A DNA stretch of 64,000 nt. Source: Oxyruncus cristatus (taxonomy: Eukaryota > Chordata > Aves > Passeriformes > Cotingidae). The number at the start of each line of letters is the position of its first letter. Positions within the stretch are counted from its first letter, which is position 1. The stretch is from assembly GCA_013399855.1 (NCBI GenBank), contig VXAY01002117.1:349223-413222 (forward strand), read 5' to 3'. The position numbers and the translations under genes are program-made. The notes beneath the pieces were generated by a model. That model was given only the letters and a program-made list of their open reading frames with translations, searched no databases and was not told where the DNA came from. Shown one piece after another: positions 14,261-32,290 of this stretch.

Positions 14261-17200
14261 GTATCGATTTCTATTCTATAACCAAGAAGCGCTGAAGGGG
14301 CAAAATTGTGGCTCTTGTGGGGCTGTATGGTTGTTGCAGATCAAGGCAGGGGTTGTGCCATAGAAACAGGTCAAACCACTCTCCGTTTTTTCCCCCAGTC
14401 TCTTTGTTGGTATCGAACAAGGCTGTTTTCTTCCTGGAACAGCTGTTTGTTTGCACTTGGCCACTCCTGTGCTGTTCCCTGAGCTTTGTTCTCTAGCAGC
14501 CATTCCGCTCATGTGAGTTCTTCCCTGAGTTCCTCTCTGCGATAATAAACTTCCACATCTGCCCCTGCCTGATGGTCAGGAAGAGGTAACAAGAGACTCT
14601 GAGAGTCAGAGGTGTCTTTGGGCTTCTGTCACTTCCTCAGTTCCTTCCAGTGGTACAACTGGTGCCACAACTAGTGCCAGAGGCTGCTCCCACAAGAATT
14701 GTGTAAGGCAAGTGTGCACAGGCCTAAAGACAGAGTGCTGGGAAAGGTGTCTGCCATTTGTAGCAGACTGTGTTAGATGTATGGAAGCATACACAGGTTT
14801 TCTCACTTGCCTAGTGAAATGCAGATGTTGAAGTGATTGCATGATAGCATGAGCTTAAGCTTGGCATCTGGAGTACCCAGGGTGAACGTGTGTTCAGAAA
14901 GGCAGGCCATTTACGTTTATCCTGCTGCTGTTCAAGGCATATAACACATGATCTCTCAGTTGTGATACTCTGTAGCAAGGCTTAAGAAATTGAAAGTGGC
15001 TTAATATTTAATATTGGTACAAATTCCTTTTGTTTAGTCAGAGTTGTTGTTTGAGGTAAGATTTTACCAGCAAGAAAAAAAAGGGTGTATGTGTGTGTCT
15101 CTTGCCCATACAGTGCCTTTGTCTGTTCTGCTAGATTAATGATTTTCTTTGGCACTGCCATTTTGGAAATGCCATGTTATGAGGGAACTAATTAAAGTAT
15201 GGAGCACATTTTATGACTTCCCTTCTTCCATTAAATTCATAAGATGGCTGCAGTCGGAAAAAACATTCACTTCCAATCAAAGTGACTTTGAGTTCTGGGG
15301 TTAGCCTTGAGGATATCAAATGAAAAGTACATAGGAATGTATGAGTATTTCCTCTTTAAAATACTGCTTTTAATTTGGAAAAGCTTTTCATCCCTCTGGG
15401 ATCATAACCCGTTGTACATAAAGCCTGGTATAATCAAGGTAGATGGTATTGACAGAATGACATATTCTGAACTTGAGCGAGAGGTCAGCAGTAACATTGC
15501 CGGTGAGGGCTTTGCCACTGTCACTGAACATGAAACTCTCCTTCACCCAGGCTGGGAGAGCCAGGTTGGTAATGCCCAAGTCTGCTATTAAACCAAAAGC
15601 TCATTCCCCAACAAGAAAGAAATTACCTGCTTCTTAGCCCTCAACCATAAGTAATATGATGTACTGAAGGGTTCATGACACTGATTCCAGAACAGGCAAG
15701 TCTTACAGCATCCATAAAAGATTTGCTCATCTCACAACTGTGTTTCTCTAGTCTACAGGGCTTTAATATAGAAGACCAGTGATCCTACATACAGTGAGTG
15801 CATCACTATAGCAAGAGAGCATAGATACTAGCTTACGTTTCCTTGACCTCAGCTTTTAATTCCAACTCAAAACAAGCTCTACTCACGTCAGGGACTGTTC
15901 AGGGCATTAAGAAGAGGTGCTCAAACAATCAGTGTTGCACTGCACCATAGAAGGTGTGGGATATTCCCATGCATCCATGGTGGAGAAGCAAACTTTGTAA
16001 AAGGCACTTGAAGTGGAAGTTCAAGTCTGCTCTCACCTTCCTGCATCCCTCCTGTTGCCTCCGAGGTACAGGGACGTGTGTGTTTCTCTCTGGAAATGTT
16101 TGGGTTTGTTGCATTTCACAGAAGTGCCAGCATTAGGAACTGGAGGTCTGTTGTTTCTCATGATGGTACCAAATAATAGATGCTGTATGCCAGCCAGCTA
16201 ATAATTGTATTAATCACCACATTATGGGCCACTGCCTAATCTCTCTTCATGGTAGCTCTGTGGTGCACATTAGCCTATAATTAAGTATAGCTTCATGAAA
16301 TATGTACTGTGAGGCTTGTTTAATAGATAAACTATTCTCTAATTTATTTTAAAGTCCAATGACCTACATACTCAGTGCTGAAAAGCCCCCTCTTACTAAC
16401 ATTATTTCTCCCCTGAGACCTTCCATCTGAGCAAATCTGTTAAATGAAGTAGAGGAAGCTTTGATCCAAACTAGGCTAAATCCATCGGAACAAATGGCTG
16501 ACACTTGTATGTATGCACGTGTGTGTGGGAAGGAGAATGTGAGGAGGATCAAAAGAAGGAGAGAGCCGATTGTATGGTTTGTGAAACATCCAAATCTTTC
16601 TCTCCAAGATGGAAATATATGACTGACGACCACATATTTGCTTATACCTGTGGCCATGTGATCTGCACACATGAAAACAAAGCACTTGAGGCTCTGTGAC
16701 AAGTTCTGTGCATTTCCTGGGGCACAGTGCTCCCACTGAGGTCCCACTCTGAGATGGGAACTGAACACCAGGCAGTTGAGTACTTGCTGTGTGCACAGAA
16801 GAGCTGCATGGGGTGCTTGGCTAGGAGCTGGCCCAGAAGAAGAGGGTTTCTTTCAAACAGAAAGTTCCAAAGTGAACATTTTTCTATTTATTTGAAACTC
16901 GGTATGAAGGACCCTAAAAGTGTATATGCCTGATTTGTAGCAAGGGCCCAGGGCTAATCTCTGCCTCTTCTTATTTTATCTTTAGAGATTCAGTGTCATA
17001 ATTTTGACTCATGCTACTGTGGAATTTAAATGCCTATTTATTCAACATAGGGGACGGGTACCAGCACACCCACAGAGAAAATATAATTATTGAAGGTAGT
17101 TTTAATGACACTTTCCAATGAGTAAGAAATTCCTGCACAACCTTCAAAATATTTGAAATGGTGGTGCACGCTACCATGTTTGTCTAAGATGGTGTTGCCT

Positions 17201-20200
17201 ACAACCTGCTCAACGATGATAAGAATGGTGTCTGTTGGAATAACACCCTCTTAGGCTCTCTGCAGCCTTCCCTGCTCTTGTGGCATGGAGAGAGCTTGCC
17301 ATGGCTAAGGCATGTAGCAGTATTACTGGGGCAGGAGGTTCACTTTCTTGCTTGTGTAATTAAGTCTGATTAATACTGAAATCCACAGGCAAAGTACAAC
17401 TGTCAGAGGCAGAGCAGATGCACCTTGCTCTTGGAATTGCCCTGTGCACGTTTTTAAAAGCCGTCAAAGCTCTTGAGTGAAGGAAATGCCTGCAATATAC
17501 AGGGTGCAGAGGGTGAGAAGGTTTCAATGCACAGAGGGGGCTGATGTCCCTCACTGGTCTCAAACAGTGCGGTGAAGTCAACAGGACTGTCAGTACAGTG
17601 CAGTGCTGCTCCAGTGCAGGCTGGAGTTCTCAAAAAATGCCTACTTGTCTGAAGCATGCATCGTCTTTACATCAGGATAAAATCCAGGTGACTAGTGGCC
17701 TCTAAAAGTATGAGCACCCTTTGGGTTGGTCAGCCAAAATACTGTGAAATGGTAGGCAGGCCAAAGCTGTTACCAAGGCTGTGGATTTCTTCCTGGAGAA
17801 TACACTCATGGATTTTGGCCATCCTCAGGGCAGTGTCCTTGTACTATCTCCCTCTTGCACTATGATATCTCCTAATACAGCATTCAGATTGCAACCAAAA
17901 GGTTGTAAGAACCAGAGCTTACTTATTGCAGGTTGTAGTGTTTTGATAAATGGGTAGGTAGGGGTGGTTACAGAAAAGATAGGACTAAGAGAACTCTTTT
18001 AAAGGAAATGCATGAAAATGCTCTCTTGGATTTACCTTGTTGTCCTCTGAAAAGTTTTTAGCAAATCTGGAGGTGCTGAAGTGATCTGTCCTTTTCAAAA
18101 TCCAAGCTGAAAAATAGGTCATTTGAATCCTGTTCTGCATAAGAAAAAATAACACTCTTCCTCCTCTCCCCACTTGCTCAACATCCCTCTTTGCTGCAGG
18201 CTCATGGAGTTGCAGTCAGGACAATTTATCAGGCTCTTTGTAAGAGTCCAGACAATCTCAGTCACTGGATCAGTGAACTGCTTCCCTCTTCGGGAGTGCC
18301 CAGTGGACTGCAAACCCTATAGACTGAAGGAGTATTTCTGTTTATATCTTCCTCTTTTTTTTAAGTATCCTTTTTTGCCAATGTTTTGACATAATAGCCA
18401 AAACTAGTAAAATGTTTGGGCGAGTGGCCAGTGCTTGTTTCACTAAACAGCCTCCAAAACTGGAAATATCCCTGAACCTGAGGCGTTGTAAATGAAACCA
18501 TTGTGGTGCCAGATAAAAAGAGAGCTGGGTAAAAACACCGGGCATGTTCAGGCTGCTTGTAACTTTCTTCCCAAGGCTGCTCCCTTCCTCCTGCCCTGAG
18601 GAGCTCTGTGTGAGACCATTGGCTTCCCAGCCCACAGATGGGAAAGCAGCGCTTACCCAGCTCAGCTGGTGCCAACCATGTCTTTTTGGATTAAAGGAAG
18701 TAACAGCCCAAGGAGGAGGAAACTTCACCAGCCTTAAATGTAGTGAAATTTTTGAAGAAATAAACTAAACTGATCCTTCTTTTTCGAGGGATTTGGTTGC
18801 ACCTTGGCTGCAGGAGTGAGTTGTGGCATAGGGAAACATAGGATTGATGATGGATGAGGCCCCAACTTCCAGTGCAACTGCAGGCAAGTCCAGGATTCTG
18901 CAATGAGGAAGAGGGAAATAACACTTCTGTGGCATGCAAAGGCGTCACCAGTCACCTAAAGAAGAGTTGAGGGCTCTCAGAGCAGAAGTGTGGTTGGTAA
19001 GGAAGCTCCAAAGAAAGGCTATGGGGACAGGCAAGGAGGGAGGTGGGCAGCGACTCCTCATTTATGTCTAATTCTGCTTTCTTTGGCAAAATTCCCCAGA
19101 CTGAAGTGGGTTCAGAAAAGAGTTCTCTAAGAGGCATTAAGATCAGAAATATGGTTTGTTGAAATAGCTAACTCTTCCACCTCTGTTTGCTTGTGAGCCA
19201 AATCCTGGACAGAATTCCCTTTGCAAATAATTTTCCCTTTAACTCACATGAGAGGAACACAAGGAGCTTTAATTCTCTGCCTGGTATCTGGTGAGACAGT
19301 CATGCTGCATTCATCGCTATGGTGTCTGCCCCACTGTGTACAGACTTTCAATTAGCAAGGCTTCTGGTTTGGGGGGGAATTTTTTGTTGGTTTTTACCCT
19401 CGTAGAGTACTCTCTCTTATTGCATGAAACCCTTTCATGCTGCCTGCTTGTTTTATTCTTGGGTGTAATGTGGCACAAGCAGCATTCTGTTGTAGTCACA
19501 GGAAAGAAGGCAGTCTGTAAGGGAAGTGCTTAATTTAATAAATTGCAGATTTTTGGTACATGGGATATTTGTTCCAGCAGTGGGTTTTGCACTGCCCAAA
19601 ATTTCAGTTTCAATTAACTTAATTGTATTCAATAGGCTGAATGAAAAGTTCTTAAGTAGCATGTGAGTCAGGCTTTCAGAATGTGTGCTTGTAGGAGGCG
19701 GCTGCTGCCTGCTCAGCTGATGCACAGGAGTCCTGAGCCTTGGAAGCAAAGGCACGGATATACACAGCGTGCACGAGCTGTGCTCCCTTTGCTCATTTTC
19801 CGGCACATTTCAGTATAAAGGTCTGACACACATCTCATATAAACGGTGGCACTTTGTGGCTGCAGTTGGTCTGTCTTTCTCTGCCTCCTTTTCCCCGTAC
19901 ATCCACATTCAGGTCCACATGCACATCCTGTCTTCCCTCATAAAAAGAGATACCATAATAAAAAAGAGGCTTTATTAAACTAATGCAATAAGGACGTTTT
20001 CTTTGAGGATTTAAACACTTCATTTTTAATAATAAAAATCAAATTGTCATTGTCGCACCCCGTATAAGTTTTATTCAAATCAGGCTCTAAATGCTTTGTG
20101 CCTAAGCAGCTCTCTCCTGAGATGTATGTATTTTAGCATTAGTTAAATGAGTTTAAGAACAAGGCTCATACTCTGGCTGTAGGCAGTGAATCTGGAGATC

Positions 20201-21940
20201 AGGAGATTTCTCCTAAATGAAGGACTGATGTGATGTGTTCAGCTACACTGAAGGGTACTAGGAGACTGCTAGTCTCCCATTCATGGAGTCAGTCAGAGTC
20301 CTTTAAGTTCTGAAGTTCATATGAACTGACACAAATACGGCGCCACACATTTTGCCCATTGAGACAGAAGAGTTGGTCAGGGAACAGGGTATAAACACAG
20401 TTTTGCCTGATGGAAACTGTGACAGAATGGATATGAAGGTGCTTGGTTTGGCTAACCACTTGAAAATTTCCACTGATTATCTAAAGCAATTTTGCTCAGC
20501 AAAATTGGACTGGACACATTGCCAGGATAAGCATTTCTGAGAGACTTCCAGCACTTCTGCTTCATATCCTACTTGGAATTAGGAAGAGATGCAAAGGAAT
20601 GGAAACAAAGCAGTGAGCATTTGAAAATGAGCTTGAGTCCTAAAAAGCCTACTGAAGTACTTCATATAGAGCTTCTTGTTGAGTGCGGTATACTTAGAGG
20701 CAAAGAGAAGTATTTTCAGGATTGTTAAATGTATCTTGTTCAGCCCAGAAGGTGGATCTGGAGTAAATGCAGAGAGGCAAAGAGATGTCATGGTAAAAGT
20801 CTGTCTTGACGTGAGAAAAACACAGCAGATGCTTTATTCCTTGAAGGGTTATGAGAAGTTGGTGTTTCTGCTGCAGAGTTTCCTGGGCTGACCTGCTGCC
20901 TCCAGCTTTCAGTTGCAAATAGCAGACAATTGTAAACATAAGTGGTCGTTTTAGCTGGGCAAAATCAAGTTTGTTGTTGTATGCTGAAGGTACAGTGTAG
21001 TTTAGTAGCAATGAGTAGCCACCAAAGGGTTCCCTGAGTGCTGCCTTCCATGCTGGAAATAGGCCTTGTGTGCTGAGGGGGGACAGTTTGACATTACTGA
21101 CCTTTAAGACTCAGACGTTGAATTTGAATAAATCCCTACATTTTCTGATCCTGCTCAGAGTAGCATCTATCCCTGCTGGAAAGCAGAATAGCTTTTCTAT
21201 CGGGACTGTCAGTTACAAGTACAGTACTTGGAAATACTTGGAACTTTAAGTACTACAGAAACAATATTTTTCTAGTATTTCAGCATTTTCTCTGTTGCTT
21301 TTGGCCATAGCTGAAGTATGGAGTGGCACAAATAAACCAAAAGTCTGAAAAAAGTGTTTATGCTTTTTTAGTCCTTCATGTATATAATCTCCTTATACAG
21401 AACATAAAAACTGAGGTTTAGCGCATTAGTTGGGTTTATTTAAGTTTTTGCCTTCGCCAGTGTTTGGGTTGCCCATAGTCTGTTCTGAACCTCTTTAACC
21501 CCAGTGCCTGCTTTTGTAGTCAAATGGCTGAGGTCTGTACAAGAGGGGGCACATCTCCTGTCCAAGTTGTCGGACCTGATGTGTGCGAGGTCCTGGCCAG
21601 TGCTTGGGAGTCTCCTGCTGCCTGATGGCCCTCAGCCTCCCATGACACCTGGTGTCTGGGCTGCACTCCAGCATCACTGCCTCGCGTCCGTCCACATTGC
21701 TCTTTGGAAGTTCTGGTTGCAAAATCGTTCTGTGTTCAGTCTCTTGTAGTGCAGTCTGCTGTCCCACTGAGACCTCGTTTACACCCTTTCCAGGCCTGAG
21801 CAGGAACGCTTTGGGAGAAGAGCAGAAAGGCTTTGCTCACCTTCTGTGGGCTTTGGTCAAGCCTTTGTTTACCTTGAGGGCTGGTCAGTTGGTCCACTGG
21901 ATGTCAGAGTCAGTTTGAATAACATTCTCTCTATGTTGTA

Positions 21941-22058
21941 CTGCATCATCTTTCAGAATTTGCTTAATTTTTTTTTTTTTTNNNNNNNNNNNNNNNNNNN
22001 NNNNNNNNNNNNNNNNNNNNNNNNNNTTTTCTGCATCATTTTTCAAAATTTGTTTATT
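21941..22058. repeat. Near-duplicate sequence on both sides of the gap
   Basis: The 28 bases starting CTGCATCATC at 21941 and the 28 starting CTGCATCATT at 22031 differ at about four positions, and both run into poly-T. Either a short tandem duplication is present, or the two contig ends are alternative versions of one locus that failed to merge across the T run. Confidence 0.75.
21982..22026. other. Assembly gap (45 N)
   Basis: A run of 45 unknown bases is placed directly in a poly-T stretch. The true length is unknown. It lies deep in an intron and does not interrupt coding sequence. Confidence 0.99.
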
Positions 22059-22904
22059 TTTTTTTTTTTTTTTTTTTTACCAATGAGGTGTGGGGTTTTT
22101 GTCCTGGAAATCCTGTAGTTAATAAAAATAAAAGAAGTTCACAAATGGGGTTTCACAGAATTAATGCAAAGCAAACCCCCACGATGTGACTTTGCTGCCT
22201 TGAAGGGACTACATTTCAGCTAGTTTGAAAAAAACACTGTCAAAATTACTCCTACCTTAAATAGACTCAGTAACTTTTTTATTTTGATTGGACATGTGCT
22301 TCTTTCTCCACCACAGGTATTATTTTCTTAAAGTCAATTATGGATCCAGTGTGTAATTTTAAAAATGGTGCAAGTTCCAAGGATAAACCAGACTGTGCAG
22401 AGCCCTTGTCTTGGGGTGAGCACACACCTCGTTTGCAAGCACAGCCTGTGTGAACATTAAGCTTCATCAGTTGCCTCTTCAGCAGCCTGTTTAAAAATGA
22501 TTCAGAGGAGTGGAAAAGCAAAGATATTATCAAGCTACATGTCCTAAAATGTATCCTGGGAGCTGTGTTCGGTGTAGAAGATCTTTTTGGCTATTTAAAA
22601 TCATATCGAGACTTTCTAGTCCCTGAAGATCTTCTTTTAGGTTTGCAGAGTTGGTTACTCTGCAAACTGCCAATTTTTTATTTTTATTTTTTAATATGCA
22701 AGATGTAAGTAAGTCAGAATGAGCTAATTTAGCCAATGGAATTTTGTAACAAACGTATGAATGCTGTGGGTTTCCCTCCCTCACCCCCTCCAGCAGAAAC
22801 ATAATTTGCAGAAATGAAAACAGTCTCTGGCTGGCTTTAGGGTTTTCTCAAAAATAGAAACAGTAGGGTTTGTCTGGCTGGGCCCGTTTCCTCACCACAC
22901 ACCT

Positions 22905-23200
22905 GGAGTATATCACTTTAAAAAATACATTATGCCTCATTAAATTACAATTAAATGAAATCATGATCATTTGTTTTTCTGGAAGGAAGATGTTTTGCAT
23001 ATTGAAAGCCTAATTTGTTGCAGGTGACAAAAAGGCTGAACAGATTATTTAATATCACTTTATTTTTTATAATGTTGCTCGCTGGTTAGTTTGCATATAC
23101 TTCAGTAGCTCAGAATTATATTATTGTAAACGTTATTGCTCTCAAGATACTTTATTTTATCATCCTACCCTATCACTCAGCTACCTAGCTGCTTCTGTTT
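22905..23200. promoter_or_regulatory. Candidate conserved non-coding element (TAAT-rich)
   Basis: This AT-rich, non-repetitive stretch has many homeodomain-type TAAT/ATTA cores (for example CTCATTAAATTACAATTAAA, GCCTAATTTG, GATTATTTAATATC, GAATTATATTATTG) and an ATCATGATCAT palindrome. It lacks simple repeats and stop-poor frames. Developmental genes such as SATB2 commonly carry intronic enhancers of this character (family knowledge). That this stretch is one is an inference from composition only. Confidence 0.3.
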
Positions 23201-23905
23201 ACTGGCGTTGTTTATCTCCAGTTGCAGGAGGACATGAGATTTTTCCCTTGTGAATCAGTTTTCTTATTAGCTCTCCTGCTGTTTACATGGTTCCTAAGCT
23301 GCCAAAGCACTTAGAGGAGCTGCAGAAAAACCCTCTTTGCAAGCAGGTTTTCCTACCTGGAGCAGGGCATGGGGAGCAGGGCTCACCCCTGTGAGAGGCT
23401 GCCTCTGTCGGGGTGCTGGGGGGAGCAGCGAGTCCCCGTCCCTGCAGCAGATGCCTGCCTGAGGACGTGAGGCTCCCTCAGCCTGCTGGTTGGACAGCAG
23501 CACTGCAAAATGCTGCTACATCCTTATAGCAGGTCAAGATGAGACCCTCATAGAAGCAAAAGGCACAGGCACCGGGTCTACCCCATGATGTTTCTGGTGA
23601 TGCATCAGAGCCTTCAAGCACAAGAGTTGGTATCTCAGGTAGTGAGATACCTCTTAGTGCCATGGCCAAGCCTCTTGCACTTGTGAGCCTCTGATTTACA
23701 TACAGAGTCAATGACTGCACAGAAAAGTAATTGCTGGCATGCTTTCACATATGTTTCTGCTCTCCATTTTTGAAATTGGACCATAAATTTAGCCAGGCTA
23801 GGATGGGAGGGAGAAAAAGCTGTCTTAGAGCCAGCTCCAGTAGCTTTCAGGATCCTTTCTTTCAGCCTAAACTCATGATTTTTTGAAGTTGAGCTTTTCT
23901 TTAGG

Positions 23906-23921
23906 AAAAAAAAAAAAAAAA
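23906..23921. repeat. Poly-A run (16)
   Basis: Sixteen uninterrupted A between TTAGG and GAAG. No retroposed body is recognisable upstream. Confidence 0.85.
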
Positions 23922-24747
23922 GAAGTTTTATATCCTTTAAAAGACACAGGGAATTAGGAATTTAGAGAATTGGTTGGACTGATATTTCATTTATTTACTT
24001 CATTTGGAGAACTTTTCAATGCCTTTAAGGGAAAATTTTGACAGGGACTTGGTGTATTGATCTTGGAAACATGCAGGTTGTGGCTTCAGTCTCCTGTATG
24101 TCCTTATTTTGGTTAATCTCCTCCAGCCTATGAGCCTATCAAAGGCTAGAAAGGTTTTCAAAGTGTCCTTAGCTTTTCTGAGGGCTGGTAAATCCTGAGG
24201 AAGAAGCCAAGTATGAACATGCAGTTGTGTTGAGGTCACACAGAATACCAGAAAGCAGCCCAGCACTGCAATTTCTTCAGACTTTTTCCCAGTGCAGACC
24301 TTTTTGAACAGCCAGCTTCTCTCTCCCATCCCCTTTCTGAATGGAGCTCACCATGGTTCCGTTCCCAGCTCCAGTCCTTCTGGTGCCCACTATGATAATT
24401 GCAGAAGAATGTAATTGGGAGTGTGTTAGCTTGATTATGTAGATGAGGAGCTGAAAAGATGGAGCTGTGTGCAGCCTACCTTCAGGCTGTGTGTGGAGCT
24501 TGTTTTCAGCACTGCTGGTGTAAACACTGCTGAAGTAGAACTTTCATGTACGTATTCTAGTGTAGGTGTTTAATAGCAGAAAACAGATAAATGCAGATAC
24601 AGATATATCATTTGCTGGTCAGATGGTTTTGTCAGGAAGCCTGCTAAATAAGATCAGTACACACTAAACATGTTGGCATTTGGTTAATGGGTCAACTGCC
24701 GTGGAAGTGTTTTCGTAAGGCTTTTTGGAGGAGACTCTCTGATATGG

Positions 24748-24773
24748 AAGAAAATAAACTAAGAAAATAAACT
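24748..24773. repeat. 13-bp perfect tandem duplication
   Basis: AAGAAAATAAACT occurs twice head to tail. It is a short local duplication in the intron, probably a replication slip. Confidence 0.85.
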
Positions 24774-25959
24774 TAATATTACAGGGCTCTGAGCGTGTGG
24801 TTGTTTTCTGGTTACATTTTGCTTACAAGAAAGGAGTAAGCCTTGACTTTACTTGCGGGGCAGCTTGTCTTGGTTGAGGCTGTAAAGTAACTGCAAAATG
24901 CTCGTGTCAGCGACAGGGAAGTCGTGTCTGGAGCACTGCGGGGTCCCTGTGAACGCTGCTCCTCTCCCAGCAGCACGTCAAGGTGGGCCCTCCAAGCTCT
25001 CAGTGGGATCTCACAGGGCTTCTGTGGCCGGCATTGCTGGGAGCAGTGGTGCAGACACCCTCTGGGTTGTCACAGGAGGGAACGGGAAGGGTGTCGGGTT
25101 GCTCAGGGAAACATACTGACAGAATAGCCTTTGTAAGTGTGGGACATGAGGGGGTGCCTGGGGGAAGCTGGTGGCACACACTGTCCCCCCCTAGTTTTTG
25201 TAGGCCCTGACCCAGACTAGTGTGCCGTGCCTTTAACTTCTAGATAATCTGTGGAAATGTTAAGTGCATATAGTTATGCATAAATTTAATCCCATCATTA
25301 TATTTAAGCCTCATTTAATGATATTTTCATCTCTCCAACTCTTGTTTTTTTTTTTCTTTTGCTCCTTATTTTTTGGAAGTGTTGAGTAATGGCTTTTGTA
25401 AAAACTAGATTAGTATGTTTGTTCATGATTGCAGTGTGAAGCTTGTGGTATTTTAAAATGAGGAATGAAAGAATGGGTTAAATCCCTAAAGTTAGATTCT
25501 AAGGTTTTATTACTGCATTTTTCTTCTTTCAGAAATGACTGTCCAAACAGAAATGAACGGACTGTAACATCAAAACCCAGCCAAACGTTTTTCTTTATAA
25601 ACCTCCTGTACTGTTTAAATGTCGAAACTAAATTTACCAACCTTGGCAGATTTGTCAAAGATGAACAGGATTGCCAAGTGTTCCCAGCTTCAAGTAAAAA
25701 GAGAGAGAGATATTTAACAGCTCCTAAAATATTTGCAGCAAGCACCTGGTGATAACTGCAATTTCTTCTACCCAATGCACCTACCTTCCTATCCAGCATC
25801 TCCCTACTCAGAAGCTTATTACAGTGCCAGAATAGGACAGTCCCAAAATAAACCTCAGCCCCCAGAAGACAAACATTTTCCTACAAAATATCCCCTCAGG
25901 GAGAGCCCATGAGATTCTGATGTAGGTTCTCAGTATTGCAACCCAGCTGGTTACACTAA

Positions 25960-31060
<5,101 letters not shown>

Positions 31061-32029
31061 TAAAAGAGGCTGAGGGAAGGGCCAGCTCACAACTGAGCCT
31101 TTCCTCCCCTTTGGCACAAACACGTATGTCTTTTCCCACGTGTGGTACGTAACGTACACCTCTGTTAGTAGGAAAAGGAACTTTTAAAATGGTGGCATCC
31201 TCCTCATTTGGCAGGTAATGAAATTGTTTTCTCAAGTGATTAACTGAGGGAAGGCAATGGGAAACAGCATATTAGGCAGGTGTTTCCTTTTTTGCATGTT
31301 GTATGTGCTGCTTGCAGTATTGCCATGTGAATAATTCACATCAGATCCAATCATTTTTACAAAAAGGCATGAGGAGGCACTGCAAGTAAATTCTCCTGGA
31401 TTAATTTCTACCTCGGGTGTAAAAAATACGTGTGGGCAAACCTAGGTCTGGGTGAAATTCTTGAAGAGAATCCATTAATTTAAAAATTTCATCCAACTCT
31501 TTAAAAAAATATAATGCACCAGAAGGGATTTTGTGGAAAGGAGGACAGACAGATTTTTTTTGAAGGGCAGCAAGTGGATTGGAGATTGTTGGAAGGAATT
31601 GTTTACTCAGTGAAAAGAGCTGCTTCTGATCCTGTATGAAATTACTCAGTTGTGCTAGGAGAGGGCATCAATATGCACACAGAAATGCACAAATGTGTAT
31701 GTGACAATGAGAGAGTGGGATAGAAGTATCTGGGTGCATGCACTCTGAAAGATACAGTCTTTTCCTCTGTGCAGGAAAGCAACATTGTAGTCATTAAAGT
31801 AGATGTAAAATAAGTGGTTGAAAGGCTTATAAACAAAGCATCAAAGGCTATCAAAGCACATGGGAGAGCTTTGTCCTTGTTACAGGTATTTGTGCCCTGA
31901 CACACGGAGATCTGATTAATTTTTCCTTCCTCATTTAATCATTAATTTTCTTTGCCTTTTGCTTTCTCTTGTCAGGGTACAGGGGTTACAATCCCTCTAC
32001 CCCCCAACCAAATCCTGGGCTCAGTATGA

Positions 32030-32290
32030 AATACATAAAAGGAAAATACCATGGAACCCTCTTAAACTGTTAAATGCATAAAAATCTCATGTACCACATG
32101 GCAAAATATAATGAGAACTGGAGCTGTTAAACGAATAAAGCTGTTAAAAGCATAATGCCACTTGGCACAACTACTGTGCATTTAACGGTTTTCCACTGTG
32201 TAATAAATGACATATGTGGTAAACGTGCAGTAAATATAAAAACTGCACAATTGATTTTGCAAACGTGCCCCTTATTCTTTACTCCATGCA
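32030..32290. promoter_or_regulatory. Candidate regulatory element with repeated CTGTTAAATGCATAA motif
   Basis: A 15-base word occurs three times in direct orientation: CTGTTAAATGCATAA (32067-32081), CTGTTAAACGAATAA (32124-32138) and CTGTTAAAAGCATAA (32141-32155). An inverted partial copy, TGCATTTAACGG, lies at 32177-32188. The surroundings are AT-rich and non-repetitive (GTAATAAATGACATATG, TTGATTTTGCAAACGTGCC). Repeated factor-like words in both orientations are typical of enhancers; degenerate local duplication is the alternative. The function is inferred. Confidence 0.35.
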
